Below, one piece after another: positions 41,501-50,984 of a stretch of DNA of 64,000 nucleotides. The notes beneath the pieces were generated by a model. It searched no databases. It was not told the DNA's origin and saw only the letters and a program-made list of their open reading frames with translations. Both the position numbers and the translations under genes were made by a program. Position 1 is the stretch's first letter; every line of letters starts with the position of its first letter. Source of the DNA: Parabacteroides sp. (lineage in GTDB: Bacteria; Bacteroidota; Bacteroidia; Bacteroidales; Tannerellaceae); contig DXVO01000007.1 in assembly GCA_019417325.1 (NCBI GenBank), positions 1-64,000 of the forward strand. The letters are read 5' to 3'.

Positions 41501-44500
41501 ATGAGAAAGTATAAACTAGTCAACAACGTGTTAGGATGGATTGTTTTCGCAATTGCTTCTACCGTTTATTTGATGACAATCGAATCCACTGCCAGCTTTT
41601 GGGATTGTGGTGAATTTATTTCTTCTGCCTACAAATTAGAAGTAGGGCATCCACCCGGAGCACCTTTCTTTATGTTAACAGCGAACCTTTTTACCCGACT
41701 TGCAGCAGGAACGGAAGGGGTGGCAAGAATGGTAAATTCCATGTCGGCTTTATTCAGCGGACTTACTATTTTGTTCCTGTTTTGGTCTATCACCCATATG
41801 GCTCGTAAGATTTTATTGAAAGACGATGAAGAAATATCGTTGGGTAAACTGATTACGATTATGGGTAGCGGACTGGTTGGAGCTTTAGCTTATACTTTCA
41901 GTGATACTTTCTGGTTCAGTGCGGTAGAAGGAGAAGTATATGCTTCTTCCTCTTTATTTACAGCCGTTGTATTCTGGCTGATTTTGAAATGGGAAGAGAT
42001 GGCAGATAAACCGCATGCTGACCGTTGGATTGTCCTGATAGCCTATTTGATGGGGCTAAGTATCGGGGTCCACCTACTGAACTTATTGTGTATCCCGCCT
42101 ATCGTACTGGTATACTACTATAAGAAATATCCGAATCCGACAATGAAAGGAACATTGGTGGCTTTGCTGGTGTCGTTCGCTATTGTCGGTCTGATGATGT
42201 TTGGTGTGATACAAGGTCTGGTGGAAGTTTGCGGATACTTCGAACTGTTATTTGTAAACGTATTTGGTATGCCGTATAACTCCGGTGTATTTGCTTATGT
42301 GATTATACTGGCAGGCGTATTGATATGGTCTATTTGGGAAACGATGCGCGATGAGGTACAACCTGTGCGAATGAAGATTGCTTTTATCCTTTCGGTAGTT
42401 CTGATTGGTATTCCGTTTATCGGAAGCGGTTATACACTGGCTGTTATCCTGACTTCCGCATTGACTGCTTATTTGTTTATAAGCAAGAAGGTGAATATTA
42501 AGATGTTGAATACCATCTTGGTTTGTTTGATGGTGATCGTAGTCGGTTATTCTTCTTATGCTGTAACATTAATTCGTGCGACAGCGGATACTCCGATGAA
42601 CCAGAATGCTCCGAGCGATATTTTTACTCTGCGTACTTACCTGGCACGTGAACAGTATGGTAAAACACCTTTATTTTATGGGCAGACTTTCGTTTCCGAA
42701 GTGAAACGCGAAAATAAGGATGGTGCTTGTGCTCCGGTAGTCAAAGAAGGAGAACCGGTATGGAGTCGTGTTATCAAGAAAGATAAAAAGGAAAAAGACC
42801 ATTATTATATTTCCCGCCATGACCAGGATTACCAATATGTGGACGAACTCAGTACATTGTTTCCACGTATGTATAGCGCTGATCCTCGTCATATAGAAGC
42901 TTATAAGGAGTGGGGGCAGGTGAAAGGTGAACCTGTACAGTTTAACCGTTGTGGTGAAATGGTATCGGTAATGAAACCTACGTTCCTTGAAAATATCCGT
43001 TATTTCTTATCTTACCAAGTGAATTTCATGTATTGGCGTTACTTTATGTGGAATTTCTCCGGACGTCAGAACGATATTCAGGGTAATGGCGAAGTCATGA
43101 ATGGGAACTGGATTACCGGTATTCCTGCTATTGATGAGATTCTGATCGGACCGCAGGATGATATGCCGCTCGATATAGTGAACAATAAAGGGCATAATGT
43201 ATATTATATGTTACCGTTATTGCTGGGTATTCTCGGTTTGTTGTATCAGGCTTATTCCGGGGAAAAGGGTATTCAGAGTTTCTGGGTTACATTTTTCCTG
43301 TTCTTTATGACAGGTTTGGCTATTGTGCTTTATCTAAACCAGACACCTTATCAGCCGCGTGAACGAGATTATGCATATGCCGGCTCATTTTATGCTTTCT
43401 GTATATGGATAGGATTTGGTGTCGCGGCACTGGCTAAGGGCTTGGAGCGGTTTGCAAAGATGAGTCCTGTTGTTGCGGGTACATTAGCGTCTGTGTTATG
43501 TCTGTTTGTTCCAATTCAAATGGGAGCTCAGAACTGGGATGATCATGATCGTTCCGGTCGTTATGTTTGCCGTGATTTTGGTACGAATTATCTGGAGTCT
43601 TGTGAGCCGAATGCTATTATCTTCACGAATGGCGATAACGATACATTCCCTTTGTGGTATGCACAGGAAGTAGAGGGTGTCCGTACCGATGTCCGTGTAT
43701 GTAACACCAGTTATTTACAGACAGACTGGTATACCGACCAGATGAAGAAACAGGCCTATGAATCAGCTCCGTTGCCTATCACATGGACTCGTGAACAATA
43801 TGTACAGGGTAAACGTGATGCAGCTTATGTATTCCCATTGACAGAAGAAGCAATCGATTTGAATACGGCGCTTAATTTCGTACGCAGTGATGATCCTAAA
43901 TTTAAGAAATTGCCTGGCATTGCTCAGGAACTGGATTATATTCCGTCTGAAACATTAATTTATAAGGTGGATTCGGTTGCCGGTGAAAAAGTTTTGGAAG
44001 GTGATACCACTGGTTTGCTTAAGGAGATGACTATCGACCTGAAAGGAAAGAATGCTTTAGGTAAGCAGGAGTTGACAATCTTGGATATGTTGCAAACAAA
44101 CAATTTCGAACGTCCGATGTACTTTGCCATTACGGTAAGTCCCGACCAGTTTGTTAACTTGGATGGTTATTTCGAACAGACCGGTCTGGCATATCAGATT
44201 GTTCCGAAAAATGCCAACAAGGCTGTCAATACTGAAAAGATGTACGACAATGTCATGAACAAATTTAAATGGGGTGGCGTAGATAAGCCGGGTGTTTACA
44301 TTGATGAGAATGTAATGCGCATGTGTAAGAGTTACCGTATGATGTTGTTCAATAAGTTGGCGGAAGCATTGGTGAGCGAAGGCAAGAAGGATAAGGCACT
44401 GGCCGTTCTGGATAAGTCCATGCAGGTGCTGCCTCCGGAAAATGTTCCGTTGGATTACACAGCTCTTGCCACTGCTGAGCTTTATTATATGCTGGGACAG

Positions 44501-44740
44501 AATCAAAAAGCAGAAGATATCTATACTGTAATTGCAGATAATGCAATGCGTAATGTAAATTGGATTTTCCGTCTGCGGCCTGCTCAGATGGCAACTGCCA
44601 TAGGAGATCTGGAACAGAACCTTGCTATTTTGCAGCAAGTATTATTAGTAAGCAAAAAGTATAATCCCGAATTCGGTAAGAAATATCAGGAAGAATTTGA
44701 TAACTACCGTATGGCTTATGGTTCGGTTCGTAGAGAATAA
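41501..44740 (+). CDS. DUF2723 membrane protein, putative protein O-mannosyltransferase type
   Basis: A 1079-residue integral membrane protein. The N-terminal DUF2723 domain contains TIESTASFWDCGEFISSAYKLE-type sequence near residues 28-50 (acidic Asp-Cys-Gly-Glu motif) and EVGHPPGAPFFML. About 12 helices run to residue 670. The soluble C-terminal third includes TNGDNDTFPLWYAQEVEGVR, a hallmark in Bacteroidetes, and ends with TPR-like helices. The human DUF2723 protein TMEM260 is an O-mannosyltransferase, so a role in protein glycosylation is plausible but unproven here. The deacetylase gene follows after 3 nt. Confidence 0.82.
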   Translation: MRKYKLVNNVLGWIVFAIASTVYLMTIESTASFWDCGEFISSAYKLEVGHPPGAPFFMLTANLFTRLAAGTEGVARMVNSMSALFSGLTILFLFWSITHMARKILLKDDEEISLGKLITIMGSGLVGALAYTFSDTFWFSAVEGEVYASSSLFTAVVFWLILKWEEMADKPHADRWIVLIAYLMGLSIGVHLLNLLCIPPIVLVYYYKKYPNPTMKGTLVALLVSFAIVGLMMFGVIQGLVEVCGYFELLFVNVFGMPYNSGVFAYVIILAGVLIWSIWETMRDEVQPVRMKIAFILSVVLIGIPFIGSGYTLAVILTSALTAYLFISKKVNIKMLNTILVCLMVIVVGYSSYAVTLIRATADTPMNQNAPSDIFTLRTYLAREQYGKTPLFYGQTFVSEVKRENKDGACAPVVKEGEPVWSRVIKKDKKEKDHYYISRHDQDYQYVDELSTLFPRMYSADPRHIEAYKEWGQVKGEPVQFNRCGEMVSVMKPTFLENIRYFLSYQVNFMYWRYFMWNFSGRQNDIQGNGEVMNGNWITGIPAIDEILIGPQDDMPLDIVNNKGHNVYYMLPLLLGILGLLYQAYSGEKGIQSFWVTFFLFFMTGLAIVLYLNQTPYQPRERDYAYAGSFYAFCIWIGFGVAALAKGLERFAKMSPVVAGTLASVLCLFVPIQMGAQNWDDHDRSGRYVCRDFGTNYLESCEPNAIIFTNGDNDTFPLWYAQEVEGVRTDVRVCNTSYLQTDWYTDQMKKQAYESAPLPITWTREQYVQGKRDAAYVFPLTEEAIDLNTALNFVRSDDPKFKKLPGIAQELDYIPSETLIYKVDSVAGEKVLEGDTTGLLKEMTIDLKGKNALGKQELTILDMLQTNNFERPMYFAITVSPDQFVNLDGYFEQTGLAYQIVPKNANKAVNTEKMYDNVMNKFKWGGVDKPGVYIDENVMRMCKSYRMMLFNKLAEALVSEGKKDKALAVLDKSMQVLPPENVPLDYTALATAELYYMLGQNQKAEDIYTVIADNAMRNVNWIFRLRPAQMATAIGDLEQNLAILQQVLLVSKKYNPEFGKKYQEEFDNYRMAYGSVRRE

Positions 44741-44743
44741 GAT

Positions 44744-45355
44744 ATGTTTATAGAACAACCGCCCTGGTTTTACAGGGCATTGTTCCCAGGGGTAATCTGG
44801 CGGATACCGGCTAAGAAGAAATGTGTATATCTCACTTTCGACGACGGCCCTATTCCCGAGGTTACCCCTTGGGTATTGGATATACTTGATAAGTATGATG
44901 TGAAAGCGACTTTTTTCTGTGTAGGGGATAATGTTCGCAAACATCCGGAGGTATATAAAATGGTATTGGAACGGGGGCACCGTGTAGGAAACCATACCTT
45001 CAACCATATTCAGGGCATTCGTTATTGGAGCCGGAATTATCTGGCGAATGTGGAGAAGGCTGCTTCTTATATTGAAAGTAACCTGTTCCGTCCGCCCCAT
45101 GGGCATATGCGGTTTCCCCAAGTACTTCGCTTGCGAAAACATTTCCGTATTATCATGTGGGATGTGGTAACTCGTGATTACAGCCCTCATATGACACCGA
45201 ACGGAGTCTTGAATGTAGTAAAGAATTATACCCGCAACGGCTCTGTTATCGTTTTCCATGATTCTCTGAAAGCTGAAAATAATATGCGCGAAGCTATGCC
45301 GCGTGCTATCGAATGGCTTAAGGCGCAAGGGTACGAGTTTAAAGTATTCGATTAA
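44744..45355 (+). CDS. NodB-type polysaccharide deacetylase
   Basis: A 203-residue carbohydrate esterase family 4 enzyme. Motif 1, TFDDGPIPEV (residues 28-37), holds the catalytic and metal Asp; motif 2, HRVGNHTFNH, holds the metal histidines. Motif 3, LFRPPHGHMRFPQ, and the C-terminal IVFHDSLKAENN holding the catalytic His are also present. It removes N-acetyl groups from peptidoglycan or another polysaccharide. No clear signal peptide is present. It starts 3 nt after the DUF2723 gene, so the two are co-translated or at least co-transcribed. Confidence 0.9.
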   Translation: MFIEQPPWFYRALFPGVIWRIPAKKKCVYLTFDDGPIPEVTPWVLDILDKYDVKATFFCVGDNVRKHPEVYKMVLERGHRVGNHTFNHIQGIRYWSRNYLANVEKAASYIESNLFRPPHGHMRFPQVLRLRKHFRIIMWDVVTRDYSPHMTPNGVLNVVKNYTRNGSVIVFHDSLKAENNMREAMPRAIEWLKAQGYEFKVFD

Positions 45356-45375
45356 CGACAAATAATTAATCTACC

Positions 45376-46665
45376 ATGAAACAAACACTGAACATTTTGT
45401 TTCTTTCCTTCCTGTTCGTTTTTGCAGCAATGGCTGCTCCCGACGGATTGAAAGAAAGGCTTGCCTCATTGGATGGCGTAAGCGGTATCGAAAAACTTGA
45501 ATCTGAACATTATGCTGAAAAGTATCTGGTTCGTATTACACAACCAGTGGATCATAAAAATCCGGCAGCCGGAACATTTACGCAACGTGTTGTTGTTGCG
45601 CATGTCGGATACGACCGTCCTACTATTTTGGTTACCGAAGGTTATGGTGCCGCTTATGCTTTGAGCCCGCGTTATCAGGAAGAACTTTCAAAGTTGTTGA
45701 ATGCAAATATGGTATTTGTAGAATACCGTTATTTTCTTGAATCGACTCCGAAACCTTGTAACTGGGACTATCTGACAGCCGAAAATTCTGCTTATGATTT
45801 GCATCATGTAAACCAGACTTTCCGTCAGTTGTATACCGGCAAGTGGATAAGCACGGGTATCAGCAAAGGCGGGCAGACTACAACCCTTTACAGGGCTTAT
45901 TTCCCGGATGATGTGGATTTTTCCGTTCCTTATGTAGCTCCTCTGAACCGTGCGGTGGAAGATGGCCGTCATGAAGTCTTCTTGCGTAAAGTAGGTACTA
46001 AGCAAGAACGGAAAAAGATCGAAGCATTCCAGATGGAAATCCTGAAGCGTAAGGCAGAGATAGTTCCTTTATTGGAGAAATTCTGCGATGACAAGAGTTA
46101 TAAGTTCCATATTTCTATGCCGGAAGTGTTGGATTATTGTGTATTGGAGTATCCGTTTGCTCTTTGGCAGTGGGGCACTCCTGTTTCTGTAATTCCTTCT
46201 TTATCTGTCGATACAAAGACCTTGTTCCAGCATTTACTGGATATAAGCGGGCCGGATTATTTTGCAGAAGACCAACCGAATGTTTCTTTCTTTGTACAGG
46301 CAGCACGTGAGTTGGGTTATTATGGATATGATACGGCTCCGTTCAAAAAATATCTGACAATAGAGAGTAGCAAAGGGTACCTGAATCGTGTTATGTTGCC
46401 AAAAGAATTGATAGACAAGGTGGAGTTCCGTCCGGAACTTTACAATAAAGTCTATAATTTTTTGAAAGAAAACGATCCTAAAATGATTTTTATTTACGGA
46501 GAAATCGATCCATGGAGTGCAACTCGCGTCCCTGCTTTCAAAGGAAAGAAAAATGAACAGATTTATATCCAACCTGGCGGTAGTCACCGCGCACGTATCA
46601 GTAATATGCCGGAAGACATAAAGGAAAAGATATTGACGCAGATTAATCAATGGCTGGCAGAATAA
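45376..46665 (+). CDS. exported PS-10 (S37) family aminopeptidase
   Basis: A 429-residue secreted serine peptidase (signal peptide MKQTLNILFLSFLFVFAAMA). Residues 85-125 (ILVTEGYGAAYALSPRYQ, VFVEYRYFLESTPKPCNW) match the PS-10/tripeptidyl aminopeptidase pattern. The nucleophile is Ser163 in GISKGGQTT. The likely Asp and His are in IYGEIDPWSA and PGGSHRARI. It trims N-terminal peptides, probably in the periplasm. It lies 20 nt after the deacetylase gene and is followed by a strong terminator, closing this run. Confidence 0.85.
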   Translation: MKQTLNILFLSFLFVFAAMAAPDGLKERLASLDGVSGIEKLESEHYAEKYLVRITQPVDHKNPAAGTFTQRVVVAHVGYDRPTILVTEGYGAAYALSPRYQEELSKLLNANMVFVEYRYFLESTPKPCNWDYLTAENSAYDLHHVNQTFRQLYTGKWISTGISKGGQTTTLYRAYFPDDVDFSVPYVAPLNRAVEDGRHEVFLRKVGTKQERKKIEAFQMEILKRKAEIVPLLEKFCDDKSYKFHISMPEVLDYCVLEYPFALWQWGTPVSVIPSLSVDTKTLFQHLLDISGPDYFAEDQPNVSFFVQAARELGYYGYDTAPFKKYLTIESSKGYLNRVMLPKELIDKVEFRPELYNKVYNFLKENDPKMIFIYGEIDPWSATRVPAFKGKKNEQIYIQPGGSHRARISNMPEDIKEKILTQINQWLAE

Positions 46666-46672
46666 TAGGAAT

Positions 46673-46816
46673 AGTTGACTGTTGATAAATGACAGTTCAA
46701 GTGGCATAAAATCAAAGAAGGGAGCAAGTTCTATTGAAGAAACTTACTCCCTTTTTTATATTATTCATAATCTCGCTTGCTTCAAACTTTCAACTGTTTC
46801 TTGTCAACTGTCAATT
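46673..46816. repeat. imperfect inverted repeat around a terminator
   Basis: AGTTGACTGTTGATAAATGA (46673-46692) and a related inverse ending CAACTGTCAATTT (46788-46816) flank a terminator hairpin between two convergent genes. The arms agree at about 20 of 28 positions by eye. The second arm reaches the stop codon of the clostripain-like gene. Confidence 0.5.
46720..46757 (+). terminator. terminator of the S37 peptidase gene
   Basis: GGGAG-C-AAGTT (46720-46730) pairs with AACTT-A-CTCCC (46741-46751) with one mismatch and is followed by six T. Confidence 0.85.
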
Positions 46817-47970
46817 TAATACGGATAAACGGCTTTTTCCCAAGCAATTCTGGCTTTATACCACTCATTGATTTTAGGAATAGATTGTTGTGGGACAAAG
46901 ACGGTTAAACCGCAACAACGGTCGATAGGCATTGAATAGTATAAAGCTCCGAAGTAAGCTTTTTTCGTATGTGCTTCGTAGGTTATTAATTTACCCATGG
47001 CAGCCTGAAATTGTTCATATTGTTCGTTTGTTGCTAATTGTTTGATAAAATCATCGAAATCGTACAGAAAGCCTTGTCTCGTTGTATAAGAGCTGTTGCT
47101 CAGATATTCCAGGCGTTGCATTTTTTGAAGGTCTAAATTAAAGATATTCTCTTCGCTTTTGTCTGCAAGTATTTCTTTAACTATTGCTGTCAGATTTTCT
47201 ATTTCACTTGTCTTTGTTACCGATACGGTAGCTGTTTGGTTATTTCCACTTAACGCATTATAGTAATTATAAAATATTTCTGCTGCTTTTTCTAGTTGGA
47301 GATTGTTTTCAAAGAAGACAGGGATAATTTTTTCGTAAGGCCATCCGTCCCCCATTGTTTCGGTAGGAGATGCCAGGATGTAATTCGCTTTATCTTTTAA
47401 TTCGTAGATACATTCTACGCTTGCCATGTAACAAGCATCAAAGAGGATATAGTTGAAAAGCCCGTTGGGAATACCTTTGGCAAGTTCATCTATCTCCATC
47501 CAGTTGGTACCATCTTGGCCGAAAGCTTTCATCATATTTTGGTATTCAGAGGGTATCCACGCGGAACCATGACTCCATAAGTCAAGCCCGTAACTATCGG
47601 CCGGAAAACGGGAAACAACTTCTTTAATTACACTTAACAAGACTTCAGGAGAAGCTGAGTTTTGCTTTTCGTAGTCAAGAACTACCTCTTTAATTACTTT
47701 TCCATCTGAATTTTCTTTTAACTGAAGCAGTTGGGGAGTTGCACCTTGAGGGGCATAATATACAATCAGGTTGCCGCCATTCAGGTTCTTCTTTGTCGCG
47801 ACTTTCATCAGCGCATCTAAATTTAATACTCCAAACCTGTTTAAATCATTATTTGCCATAATATAGACTAATAGCGTATGTTTAGCCGGGATAACCGGGC
47901 CGTCGGATTTGGTACAACTGGTTATGCCAAAGGATAGGACAAATAAAAAAGTGATTAATATAGTTCTCAT
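46816..47970 (-). CDS. clostripain-family (C11) cysteine peptidase lipoprotein
   Basis: A 384-residue lipoprotein with lipobox Cys19 (FGITSCTKSDG). The C11 catalytic pair is intact: His134 in LDLWSHGSAW and Cys180 in ILFDACYMASVE. The start of the mature protein (KHTLLVYIMANNDLN) and SPTETMGDGWPYE are family hallmarks. These enzymes cleave after Arg or Lys and are usually self-activated. It is probably surface- or periplasm-anchored. It stands alone, convergent with the S37 peptidase. Confidence 0.88.
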   Translation of the reverse strand: MRTILITFLFVLSFGITSCTKSDGPVIPAKHTLLVYIMANNDLNRFGVLNLDALMKVATKKNLNGGNLIVYYAPQGATPQLLQLKENSDGKVIKEVVLDYEKQNSASPEVLLSVIKEVVSRFPADSYGLDLWSHGSAWIPSEYQNMMKAFGQDGTNWMEIDELAKGIPNGLFNYILFDACYMASVECIYELKDKANYILASPTETMGDGWPYEKIIPVFFENNLQLEKAAEIFYNYYNALSGNNQTATVSVTKTSEIENLTAIVKEILADKSEENIFNLDLQKMQRLEYLSNSSYTTRQGFLYDFDDFIKQLATNEQYEQFQAAMGKLITYEAHTKKAYFGALYYSMPIDRCCGLTVFVPQQSIPKINEWYKARIAWEKAVYPY

Positions 47971-48109
47971 ATACCCTGTATGTGTAATAGTTTACGAAGA
48001 TACGGATATTATTTGTTTCTTTTGCGTTTTCTGTATTGATAAAATCTATTATTAGATGAGTTTTATAGATGTGTATGAGTAGATTATCAACTAAATTTGG
48101 AGAATGAGA

Positions 48110-48149
48110 AACGCCCCATCCCTTTCAGAACAAGGATGGGGCGTTTTGG
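48110..48149 (-). terminator. terminator of the hypothetical gene at 48176
   Basis: A perfect 12-bp stem AACGCCCCATCC (48110-48121) / GGATGGGGCGTT (48134-48145) has short T runs on both sides. It lies 27 nt after the stop of the minus-strand gene. Confidence 0.8.
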
Positions 48150-48175
48150 TATAAAGCGGTTGTCTAATAAATGTC

Positions 48176-48661
48176 CTACCTCTCGGCTGTCAGAAATTTT
48201 CTTCTGGTTCTATCATCCTCTACTTCATTTTGCGGAACCAGAAGGTTGGAAGCCGTTTTAAAAAGATTCGCAGTTTTTACAACGTCCATTGGAATTTGTG
48301 ATTGAACATACATAAAGGTTAATTCAGGGTTGGTTACGGGTGCATTCTTGATGCTGATGTTGTAACGGTGGATATATGCAATACCCATTTTGCTGTTTGT
48401 TTCTTTTCTTACTTCCTTTCTTTCAAAGGGGAGATGTTTTTCTCCATCATCAATGTTAGCATTGATTACATTAATCTTATTACAAGTTGTAAAATCGTTT
48501 GGTTTTTCTTGAATAATTACCGCTTTACGAACGATTTTGCTGACACTTACTCCCGAACGGTGGGTCTTGGTTATATGATTCGGGGAGTAAGGGCGTTTTC
48601 CATTACTATAACAGCAAGTAGAACATGTTATGGATAACATGCCAACTATTCTTCTATTCAT
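48176..48661 (-). CDS. hypothetical protein, possibly exported
   Basis: I do not recognise this protein. From the ATG at 48661 it has 161 residues. It starts MNRRIVGMLSITCSTCCYSN, a short hydrophobic stretch with clustered cysteines that could be a weak lipoprotein signal. The rest is hydrophilic with no domain I can name (VSKIVRKAVIIQEKPNDFTT, then NSKMGIAYIHRYNISIKNAP). An upstream in-frame ATG at 48691 adds ten residues. A promoter and terminator of its own support it as a real gene; a 140-170 nt structured leader precedes it. Confidence 0.55.
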   Translation of the reverse strand: MNRRIVGMLSITCSTCCYSNGKRPYSPNHITKTHRSGVSVSKIVRKAVIIQEKPNDFTTCNKINVINANIDDGEKHLPFERKEVRKETNSKMGIAYIHRYNISIKNAPVTNPELTFMYVQSQIPMDVVKTANLFKTASNLLVPQNEVEDDRTRRKFLTAER

Positions 48662-48778
48662 TAATATTTTGCTGTTAAGTGATTGATACATTGATAAAAT
48701 TGGTCTAAAAATATTACATTGGTCAAAGTTAGCCTCTACTTTGAGGCATTATCTTTATTATTTTACCCTTTTTACATT

Positions 48779-48793
48779 CGTTGAAATTCAACG
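48779..48793. promoter_or_regulatory. palindrome in the leader of the 48176 gene
   Basis: CGTTGAAATTCAACG is a perfect 15-bp palindrome (7-bp arms, one central base) in the transcribed leader. A second hairpin, GCCTC/GAGGC, lies at 48732-48747. Either may be a protein site or an RNA structure. The rest of the 48692-49025 gap shows nothing further. Confidence 0.45.
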
Positions 48794-48838
48794 TCTTGAT
48801 AGATTTTGGTCGCCTCCTTAATCTAACTCGTTACAGTA

Positions 48839-48869
48839 CAAAGATATAGTTATTTTTTTTATATGCAAG
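48839..48869 (-). promoter_or_regulatory. promoter of the 48176 gene
   Basis: The minus strand reads CTTG (48869-48866), 19 nt, then TATCTTTG (48846-48839). The -7 box is exact and the -33 has one mismatch. The start would be near 48832, giving a leader of about 170 nt to the ATG at 48661. Confidence 0.55.
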
Positions 48870-49025
48870 AGTTATAAGTGTTAATAAAGAATTTATTCCG
48901 TAATTAGGTCTTGTAAGGAATGTTTCTAATGTTAGATGAAGGCTTTAATATCAATGGGTGCAGTAAGAATTGGTGTTGATGTTGTTTTTTTGAAAAAAAT
49001 GACCATAGATAATACAATTCAAGTT

Positions 49026-49925
49026 CTAAAAGTAGATAGTTTCTTTACTGCCGCCTCCGTCTACCCAGGGAGTGATACTGCCGGATAACTGGATATCTTT
49101 TGCTTGTAAAGTGAATTCATAGGTTTGTTTTCTGCCGGATTCGAATGCTTTGGTAGATTCGATACGGTAGTCTTTATTACTCATCCGGATGATAAATACA
49201 GGCTTTGCAACAGGGCAAAGTAGGAAATCGGTTACGATGGTTTGTTCAGTAGGAATAATAGGAAGATTCAGACCTTTTATAATGGTATACAAGTTGTTTG
49301 AAGCGGCTTGTGTCAATTTGCCTTCCTGGATATTGAGCCGCACTGTTGGTGAGTAGTTTTCTAAAGAAATACTTTGCAGGATCATATTTTCCTGAATATC
49401 ATCTGCTTTTTGTATTTTAATCGTGATGGCGGAAAGGATATGATTGAATGCGAGATTAACAATTTCTTCATTTGTTGTTTTATTCAGGTTTTTGACAGGA
49501 GTAGCCCACATTATATCGTCTTGTTGATTCAGGTCGAATGGAATGCTTTCAGGCATATGGGTTGCCGATGGTGTATAAGGATAATATGCGTAGAAGTTAA
49601 GGAGGGTATCGGGATTAATAGGGTAATGAGTTTCTACAGTGGTTACTAATTCGTCATTACCTGCTTCTTTTGTATAAAGCGTATTGGTAAGGTCTTTGCG
49701 AAGTGCTGTGTTTGTATCACCGTCATCTTTATGGTGTCCCCATGAGAAGACTCCGATTTGGGAGTTATCGGGGAGGGTGGATTCGGTAATGATGGATTTG
49801 GATAGGGTTAGGATATGGGTGGAGAAATGAATCTGATAACTAGAAGAATCAGGTATTTGATTATTCTCATTACAAGAAACGTATAAGAATAGTAAACAGC
49901 AGATAATGTATATTCTTGTTATCAT
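49026..49925 (-). CDS. fimbrillin-like lipoprotein (Mfa-like), minor subunit candidate
   Basis: A 299-residue lipoprotein with lipobox Cys18 (LLFLYVSCNENN). The pattern fits fimbrillin-family Mfa-like proteins: IGVFSWGHH, LNFYAYYPYTPS, IMWATPVKNL, VNLAFNHILSAITIKIQ, and the C-terminal GSITPWVDGG. Such proteins form the shaft, anchor or tip of type V fimbriae of Bacteroidales. It is the last gene of a run of three lipoprotein genes, 53 nt after the second fimbrillin-like gene. Which subunit it is cannot be told. Confidence 0.78.
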   Translation of the reverse strand: MITRIYIICCLLFLYVSCNENNQIPDSSSYQIHFSTHILTLSKSIITESTLPDNSQIGVFSWGHHKDDGDTNTALRKDLTNTLYTKEAGNDELVTTVETHYPINPDTLLNFYAYYPYTPSATHMPESIPFDLNQQDDIMWATPVKNLNKTTNEEIVNLAFNHILSAITIKIQKADDIQENMILQSISLENYSPTVRLNIQEGKLTQAASNNLYTIIKGLNLPIIPTEQTIVTDFLLCPVAKPVFIIRMSNKDYRIESTKAFESGRKQTYEFTLQAKDIQLSGSITPWVDGGGSKETIYF

Positions 49926-49978
49926 ATTTAATTATTGTATAGTAGGGGGTGTCGCTTGACAACCCCCTTATTGAATTT

Positions 49979-50926
49979 TTACTCAACTGTTCCTGTTCCC
50001 TTATCTGTACTTGTCTTCCATCCTGTAAGAGTAGCTGTAGGTTCTATGCTTGTTGCACTAAATGTAAGTTGTATTTTATGTGCGCTTCCTGCGGCTGCTG
50101 TATTTTCCATTGTAACAGTGACTTCTTTACTTGTCATTTTTTCAGTAGTGATTAATAGAGTATAAGAAGCAGCTGGTTGTAACATGATGTATCCTACAGA
50201 TGTAAATGTGTTGGTTATTGATGCAGAAGAAATCGCATTATTAGTGCCTGGTGTAAATACCTTTAGAGTTGCTTTGTCACTGTTAGTCCAATCTAATGTG
50301 GTTACTTTGTCATCAGTAAATGTCATTTTGGGTTTTGTCAAAGCATCTTTTACTTGAATAGATGTGATATTCCCAAATGTACTGATAGCTGCAGCATCTC
50401 CTTGAACTTCAACTTGTAATTGAGTGAGTAGATGTTCAAATGTTAATGCACCAACAACGGAACTCTTTGAACCTGAAACAGCTTGGGCTACTATAATATC
50501 ATTTGAGCCATCAATTGTCCAAGTGACGGAACCAGCTGTTGTATTATCTCCAGAAGGACTGTATGCTAATATGTGGGATTTTAAGGTCTCGTTTGCATTG
50601 TAGTATAATTTAGTTGTACTGGAAAAATCAACGATACCGTTAGTCGTTAAGTTAGGTTTAGATGCAACAGTGTTTATTGCTGTCCAAACTGCGGTAGCTG
50701 CATCCGGAGCTGCAATAATATCAAGGAGAACATTTGCAGAAGGATAATTTGCATTATCACCTATTCCATTTTCTATAGGAGCTTTAGTTGATATTAAACC
50801 TGCACTCAATTTAATTTCCACTTTTTCACCATTACCCACTTCATCTACCAGATCATTATTGCTTGAGCAGCTAACCATAGCTGCAATGCTTGCCATGGCA
50901 AGCATACTTACTGCTAAATTTTTCAT
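49979..50926 (-). CDS. fimbrillin-like lipoprotein (FimA/Mfa1-like), probable major subunit
   Basis: A 315-residue lipoprotein with lipobox Cys20 (SIAAMVSCSSNNDLVDE). The body is low in cysteine and rich in Ala, Thr and Ser, with KLYYNANETLKSHILAYSPS and VGALTFEHLLTQLQVEVQ, then LTGWKTSTDKGTGTVE at the end. This fits a fimbrial shaft subunit processed to a donor-strand form, as in type V pili. Codon use is Ala/Thr-rich compared with neighbours, as expected for a surface antigen. It is 53 nt upstream of the other fimbrillin-like gene. Confidence 0.72.
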   Translation of the reverse strand: MKNLAVSMLAMASIAAMVSCSSNNDLVDEVGNGEKVEIKLSAGLISTKAPIENGIGDNANYPSANVLLDIIAAPDAATAVWTAINTVASKPNLTTNGIVDFSSTTKLYYNANETLKSHILAYSPSGDNTTAGSVTWTIDGSNDIIVAQAVSGSKSSVVGALTFEHLLTQLQVEVQGDAAAISTFGNITSIQVKDALTKPKMTFTDDKVTTLDWTNSDKATLKVFTPGTNNAISSASITNTFTSVGYIMLQPAASYTLLITTEKMTSKEVTVTMENTAAAGSAHKIQLTFSATSIEPTATLTGWKTSTDKGTGTVE

Positions 50927-50984
50927 GATTATGAATTTTAATTGTTAATATATTATTCTCGTTTGTTATTATATAAATTGCTGT

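Noticed and set aside
44645..45361. 238-codon frame opposite the deacetylase
   Set aside because: Antisense shadow. The plus-strand NodB motifs are unambiguous.
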